NCBI GenBank assembly: GCA_030695265.1
Contig: JAUYTA010000181.1
Coordinates: 1-9,009, forward strand
DNA length: 9,009 nt
Origin: Bacteroidota bacterium
GTDB taxonomy: Bacteria; Bacteroidota; Bacteroidia; Bacteroidales; Prolixibacteraceae
Reading direction: 5' to 3'
Under the pieces are notes generated by a model. That model saw only the letters and a program-made list of their open reading frames with translations, was not told where the DNA came from and searched no databases. Both the position numbers and the translations under genes were made by a program. Each line of letters starts with the position of its first letter. Positions within the stretch are counted from its first letter, which is position 1. Positions 6,033 to 9,009 of this stretch are shown here, in pieces.

Positions 6033-6998
6033 TTATTGCATCAATTCCGAAATAATGTCTTCAACCGAAACATTCTCGGCTTCAGCCTTGTAGTTTTTAA
6101 TGATACGGTGACGCAAAATGCTCACTGCCACTTTTTTAATGTCGTCGATATCAGGCGAATATTTCCCCTGAAGTGCGGCATGGGTTTTCGCGCCCAAAAC
6201 CAAATATTGAGAGGCACGAGGCCCTGCTCCCCATTTCAGGTATTTGTTGGCTACCGGAGCTGCCAGTTCAGTATTCGGGCGTGTTTTCGACGACAGATTA
6301 ACGGCATATTTCAGCACATTCTCGTTCACCGGAACTTTCAGAATTAAATCCTGAAAATAGCGGATCTCCTCTTTCGAAATAATCTCGTTCAGATGGGCGG
6401 CAAAGTTGGAAGTTGTATTTTGCACAATGGTCAGTTCATCCTCAAATTTGGGATAATCGAGCCAGATAGAGAACATGAATCGGTCGAGCTGTGCTTCGGG
6501 AAGCGGGTAGGTACCTTCCTGTTCAATTGGGTTTTGGGTTGCCAGAACAAAAAACGGATTGTCGAGCAGGTATTTCTGACCGGCAGCAGTTACCGAATGT
6601 TCCTGCATGGCTTCGAGTAGCGCTGCCTGTGTTTTGGGCGGTGTGCGGTTAATTTCGTCGGCCAGGATGATGTTGGCAAAGATGGGACCGCGTATGAATT
6701 TAAATTCACGGTCTTTGTCCAGAATTTCAGTTCCGATGATATCAGACGGCATTAGGTCGGGTGTAAACTGAATTCGCTTGTACTGAAGGCCAAGTACTTC
6801 GGAAATGGTATTTACGAGCAGGGTTTTTGCAAGTCCCGGAACACCGATCAGCAAACAATGCCCCCGACTGAACATGGCAACCAAAACCTGATTGATGATT
6901 TCATCCTGTCCGTATATTCTTTTTTTTATCTCGGAACGCAATTCTGCAAATTTATTGCTCAGTGCGTTAACAGCTTCAACTTCATTATTATACCCCAT
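6033..6998 (-). CDS. MoxR-family AAA+ ATPase
   Basis: A 321-residue cytosolic ATPase, the normal length for MoxR proteins. Visible motifs are Walker A in the MoxR form GVPGLAKT (residues 52-59, with Lys58), the segment FTPDLMPSDIIGTEI (78-92), Walker B IILADEINRTPPKTQAALLEAMQE (110-133, with Asp114 and Glu115), sensor 1 in LATQNPIEQEGTYPLPEAQLDRF (152-174), and the C-terminal lid motif GAGPRASQYL carrying the sensor-2 arginine. MoxR proteins act as chaperone-like ATPases, often maturing partners with von Willebrand A domains; here no vWA, DUF58 or Bat gene is in view. Instead it sits between a SurA-like foldase gene (161 bases upstream) and the OstA-like gene (25 bases downstream). A role in envelope assembly is therefore suggested by position only. 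The ATG at 6998 is preceded by AATTCAGAAG, only a weak ribosome-binding site. Confidence 0.95.
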   Translation of the reverse strand: MGYNNEVEAVNALSNKFAELRSEIKKRIYGQDEIINQVLVAMFSRGHCLLIGVPGLAKTLLVNTISEVLGLQYKRIQFTPDLMPSDIIGTEILDKDREFKFIRGPIFANIILADEINRTPPKTQAALLEAMQEHSVTAAGQKYLLDNPFFVLATQNPIEQEGTYPLPEAQLDRFMFSIWLDYPKFEDELTIVQNTTSNFAAHLNEIISKEEIRYFQDLILKVPVNENVLKYAVNLSSKTRPNTELAAPVANKYLKWGAGPRASQYLVLGAKTHAALQGKYSPDIDDIKKVAVSILRHRIIKNYKAEAENVSVEDIISELMQ

Positions 6999-7052
6999 CT
7001 TCTGAATTATTTTTCTTGTCTATTCCCTCATTTTTTTAGCCAATTTCCCCAT

Positions 7053-7071
7053 AACGAATGACCATTTCGTT
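7053..7071. repeat. Short inverted repeat in the SurA-MoxR spacer
   Basis: AACGAA (7053-7058) and TTCGTT (7066-7071) are exact reverse complements around a 7-base loop, about 55 bases upstream of the MoxR start codon. On the plus strand a short T-run follows; on the transcribed minus strand none does. It could be an operator-like site or chance. Confidence 0.35.
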
Positions 7072-7082
7072 TTTCCTTTCCA

Positions 7083-7124
7083 CAGGATGTTGCCCTGCGC
7101 TGATATATGCAGTCCATTCAGGGC
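7083..7124 (-). repeat. REP-like palindromic intergenic element (degenerate)
   Basis: GCCCTG (7092-7097) and CAGGGC (7119-7124) pair perfectly around a 21-base loop that itself contains CTG...CAG. A second, overlapping small hairpin is CAGG (7083-7086) with CCTG (7094-7097). Read on the minus strand the element goes CCCTGAATGG ... CAGGGCAAC ... CCTGTGG. That order resembles, from memory, a class of intergenic palindromes scattered through many Bacteroidota genomes in which CCCTGAA-type and CAGGGCAACGCCCTG-type blocks alternate. No transposase is attached. It sits in the 161-base gap between the SurA-like and MoxR genes. Confidence 0.5.
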
Positions 7125-7128
7125 TCTA

Positions 7129-7156
7129 ACTTGAAACTTGAAACCCGGAACTTGAA
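7129..7156. repeat. Heptamer tandem repeat (ACTTGAA)
   Basis: Four 7-base units in a row: ACTTGAA, ACTTGAA, ACCCGGA (diverged), ACTTGAA, then a partial ACT that reaches the SurA-like stop codon at 7160-7162. One more copy of the sequence (GAGTTTCAAGTT on the plus strand) lies at 1320-1331, next to the yjbQ start. The array is directly downstream of the SurA-like gene on its transcribed strand. Confidence 0.75.
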
Positions 7157-7159
7157 ACT

Positions 7160-8512
7160 CTATTTTACCCAACCTGCGTATTTGAAATTGCAATTCATAT
7201 AAGTTGGATCAATGCGTACATATGTTCCCATTTGTTTTTCGCGAATCCACTCATCCATCCTTTTTTCTTTCTTCGAAGCCATATACATATCGCTTAACTC
7301 AACGTAATCGTCGCGCAGGTTGGCGGTATGTGCATTGGTTTTGTTCAGGAGTTTCACAATTTTATATACTGGTCGTTGTTTGTCATCAAGGGTTTTGAAA
7401 GGTGCAGAAATCTCGTTTATTTTCAACCCTGTAATTATTTTACTTACATCAGGATCGAGTTCGCTCAGTTTCCATTTCGAATCACCGGTTTCAGGATTAA
7501 CTGCAATCCCACCATTGTTTCGCGAGTTTTTATCGTACGAATATCGCAAAGCAGCTTCTTCAAATTTGAATGTTTCTTTCCGGATAAAATCGGCAATACT
7601 GTCGATTTGCCCGAATGCTTTTTCCATGGCTTCAGGAGAAACTTTTGGTTTCATGATGATGTGGCGGGTTTTAAGTTGTTCGCCTTTGCGGTCCATCACC
7701 TGAATAATGTGGTATCCGAAATCACTTTTTACGACATTCGAAATTTTATCGCCTTTGAGGTTAAAAGCCGCTGCGGCATATGCCGGATCAAGGTTTCCGC
7801 GTCCCATATAGTCGAGTTCGCCACCAGTACGGGCAGCTCCGTCTTCCGAATAAATAACTGCCATTGGGGCAAAGCTGCTTTCGCCACTTTCAATACGTCG
7901 TTTCAATTCACGAAGAGTTGATTTTATGCGTTCTTCTTCGTCCAGACTGATTACGGGAAGTACTGTAATCTGGGCATATTCAAGTTTGGCATCAATTTGC
8001 GGGATTTCGGCTTCCGGTAAATTTCTGAAGTGAAGGCGCACTTCGGCAGGGGTCACAGTAACTTTATCAAGAATTTTCCCCTGCATCTGCTGAGTCATCT
8101 GTTGGTTTTTGATGACGTCCTGCATATCAGCTTTCAATTCCATGATTGACTTTTTAAAGTAGGCTTCAACCTCTTTTTCTGAACCAAGATGCGAAATAAA
8201 ATACTGGATTCGTTGTTCAAGGTTTTGATTGATCTGATTGTCGCTAACTGTAATGGTTGTATCCATTTCTGCTTCTGCCAGTAATAGCTTTTCAACCAGA
8301 AAATTTTCCAGTATCTCACATTTCATGTCGCCTTCTGTGGTGATTCCCTGTGCCTGTTGTTGCTGAAACATGCCTTCAATGTCCGATTTCAGGATAATAT
8401 TTTTACCAACTACTGACACGATCTGGTCAACAACTTTATCCTGTGCAATGGTCTGATTGCTTGAGGCCACAAATCCGGCAAGGATAAATAAACCAATTAA
8501 TTTTTTGATCAT
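7160..8512 (-). CDS. surA: SurA-like periplasmic peptidyl-prolyl isomerase with two parvulin domains
   Basis: A 450-residue exported foldase. The signal peptide is MIKK plus a hydrophobic core, with cleavage near TIA|Q (about residue 23); there is no lipobox cysteine. The SurA N-terminal chaperone region follows (about 25-165: VVDQIVSVVGKNIILKSDIEG, LVEKLLLAEAE, TPAEVRLHF). The first parvulin domain is about 177-277, with the classic YSEDGAARTGGELDYMGRG and KSDFGYHIIQVMDR. The second, more diverged, domain is about 282-388 (RHIIMKP, YSYDKNSRNNGGI). A C-terminal helix region closes the protein. SurA escorts unfolded outer-membrane beta-barrel proteins to the BAM complex and isomerises prolyl bonds. 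The start codon overlaps the stop of the preceding gene (ATGA at 8509-8512), so the two are probably translationally coupled. Length and domain order match the family. Confidence 0.95.
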   Translation of the reverse strand: MIKKLIGLFILAGFVASSNQTIAQDKVVDQIVSVVGKNIILKSDIEGMFQQQQAQGITTEGDMKCEILENFLVEKLLLAEAEMDTTITVSDNQINQNLEQRIQYFISHLGSEKEVEAYFKKSIMELKADMQDVIKNQQMTQQMQGKILDKVTVTPAEVRLHFRNLPEAEIPQIDAKLEYAQITVLPVISLDEEERIKSTLRELKRRIESGESSFAPMAVIYSEDGAARTGGELDYMGRGNLDPAYAAAAFNLKGDKISNVVKSDFGYHIIQVMDRKGEQLKTRHIIMKPKVSPEAMEKAFGQIDSIADFIRKETFKFEEAALRYSYDKNSRNNGGIAVNPETGDSKWKLSELDPDVSKIITGLKINEISAPFKTLDDKQRPVYKIVKLLNKTNAHTANLRDDYVELSDMYMASKKEKRMDEWIREKQMGTYVRIDPTYMNCNFKYAGWVK

Positions 8513-9009
8513 AAACGATTATTTTTTGTTTTAAATATTTTTACTTTTTTATTATCAAGTCCGTCTTTGTAAACATCTTTTTCTATTTGCTTCAGAAACT
8601 GCATTTTCTGTTTGCTTAAAATCAAATTTCTGATGTCGTTATATACGTAATCAATGGGAGAAACCTTACCGGAAAGTCGATAATCACGAATGCAGACAAG
8701 ATAGTAATAATTCATATCGCTGCTTTCTACAAATCGGTTTCTTTCCAAAAAGTGCTGTTGATTGTTTATTTCAACAGGTGTATTTTTCAACACCATATCA
8801 GCAGCAACCCACTGATCATTAAAGCGATCATAGATTTTTGCATAACTAATACAATACTCATTCAGTTTGGCCAGTTGCTCCGGATCGTCGCTTATACAAA
8901 GATCTTTCAGGTTTTCAGGGTTCGAAACCTCCACCGGAACTTTGATATAAATGGCTTTCACAATATTCCGGTTCAGAATAAAATTCTCACGGTTTTCATT
9001 GAAATATTT
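8509..9009 (-). CDS. Foldase/peptidyl-prolyl isomerase-like protein, 5' part beyond window
   Basis: The frame stays open to the right edge of the window, so 166 C-terminal residues are seen. The GTG at 8961 is probably internal, because the upstream codons (KYFNENRENFILN) read as natural protein continuing into KAIYIKVPVEV. The visible part has no parvulin catalytic core. It resembles the C-terminal half of the smaller SurA/PPIC-like proteins that accompany surA in Bacteroidota: an opening 'YF.EN.ENF.L....VKA.YIKVP' block, a helical middle, and an IRNLILSKQKMQFLKQIEKDVYKDGL helix near the end. The stop overlaps the SurA-like start by 4 bases, which strongly suggests one operon and joint work on outer-membrane proteins. 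Identity as a second foldase is moderately supported; localisation cannot be judged without the N-terminus. Confidence 0.75.
   Translation of the reverse strand, partial: KYFNENRENFILNRNIVKAIYIKVPVEVSNPENLKDLCISDDPEQLAKLNEYCISYAKIYDRFNDQWVAADMVLKNTPVEINNQQHFLERNRFVESSDMNYYYLVCIRDYRLSGKVSPIDYVYNDIRNLILSKQKMQFLKQIEKDVYKDGLDNKKVKIFKTKNNRL

Noticed and set aside
7034..7123. Possible 29-residue minus-strand peptide in the SurA-MoxR spacer
   Set aside because: It lies over the REP-like palindrome and has no family features; short frames of this kind commonly arise from such repeats.
7328..7921. 197-residue plus-strand frame antisense to the SurA-like gene
   Set aside because: The minus-strand frame has clear parvulin motifs; the antisense protein is rich in Phe, Ser and Cys with no domain pattern, as expected of a shadow frame.
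8509..8961. Complete 150-residue protein starting at the GTG at 8961
   Set aside because: The frame remains open to the window edge with protein-like sequence upstream, so the gene is better read as truncated by the window.

Overview
The window looks like ordinary chromosomal backbone from a Bacteroidota organism, probably of the Bacteroidales/Marinilabiliales type. The evidence is the moderate-to-low GC, the lack of clear Shine-Dalgarno sequences, candidate promoters of the -33 TTTG / -7 TAnnTTTG kind, and gene types characteristic of the phylum: a long OstA-like protein full of 'DSL' rung motifs, paired SurA-like foldases, and a YtxH plus holin-X membrane cluster. There are no tRNA or rRNA genes, CRISPR arrays, insertion sequences or phage genes.

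Layout. The left end (1-861, + strand) is the C-terminal three quarters of a cyclopropane-fatty-acyl-phospholipid synthase, facing a YjbQ-family gene (904-1314, -). A 330-base stretch without genes follows (1315-1644). Next, all on the minus strand and transcribed right to left, is a compact three-gene set: YtxH-domain protein (2450-2716), holin-X-type two-helix membrane protein (2078-2419), and a coiled-coil/amphipathic protein of unknown function (1645-2073). Upstream of this set is an AI-2E/PerM-type membrane transporter gene (2832-3962) with its own candidate promoter.

The right half (4187 to the window end, -) is an outer-membrane biogenesis block. It starts beyond the window with a foldase-like protein, seen only as its C-terminal part. 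This is coupled by an ATGA overlap to a SurA-like double-parvulin isomerase. A 161-base spacer follows, then a MoxR AAA+ ATPase, then 25 bases later an OstA/LptA-like periplasmic protein. A plausible joint role is folding and delivery of outer-membrane components: the foldases escort beta-barrel proteins, and the OstA-like protein belongs to the lipopolysaccharide-transport fold family. The place of the MoxR ATPase in this is inferred from position only.

No clearly new system is visible. The most interesting unexplained structures are small. (1) A strict five-residue periodicity in the linker of the OstA-like protein places leucine at nine consecutive pentad positions (residues 350-390), encoded by degenerate 15-base units. 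(2) A perfect palindrome, 10-base stem and 4-base loop, lies in the last codons of the same gene. (3) The SurA-MoxR spacer holds a 7-base tandem repeat next to a REP-like palindrome. (4) The YtxH/holin-X/coiled-coil trio resembles in architecture the enterobacterial yqjD-yqjE-yqjK membrane cluster.
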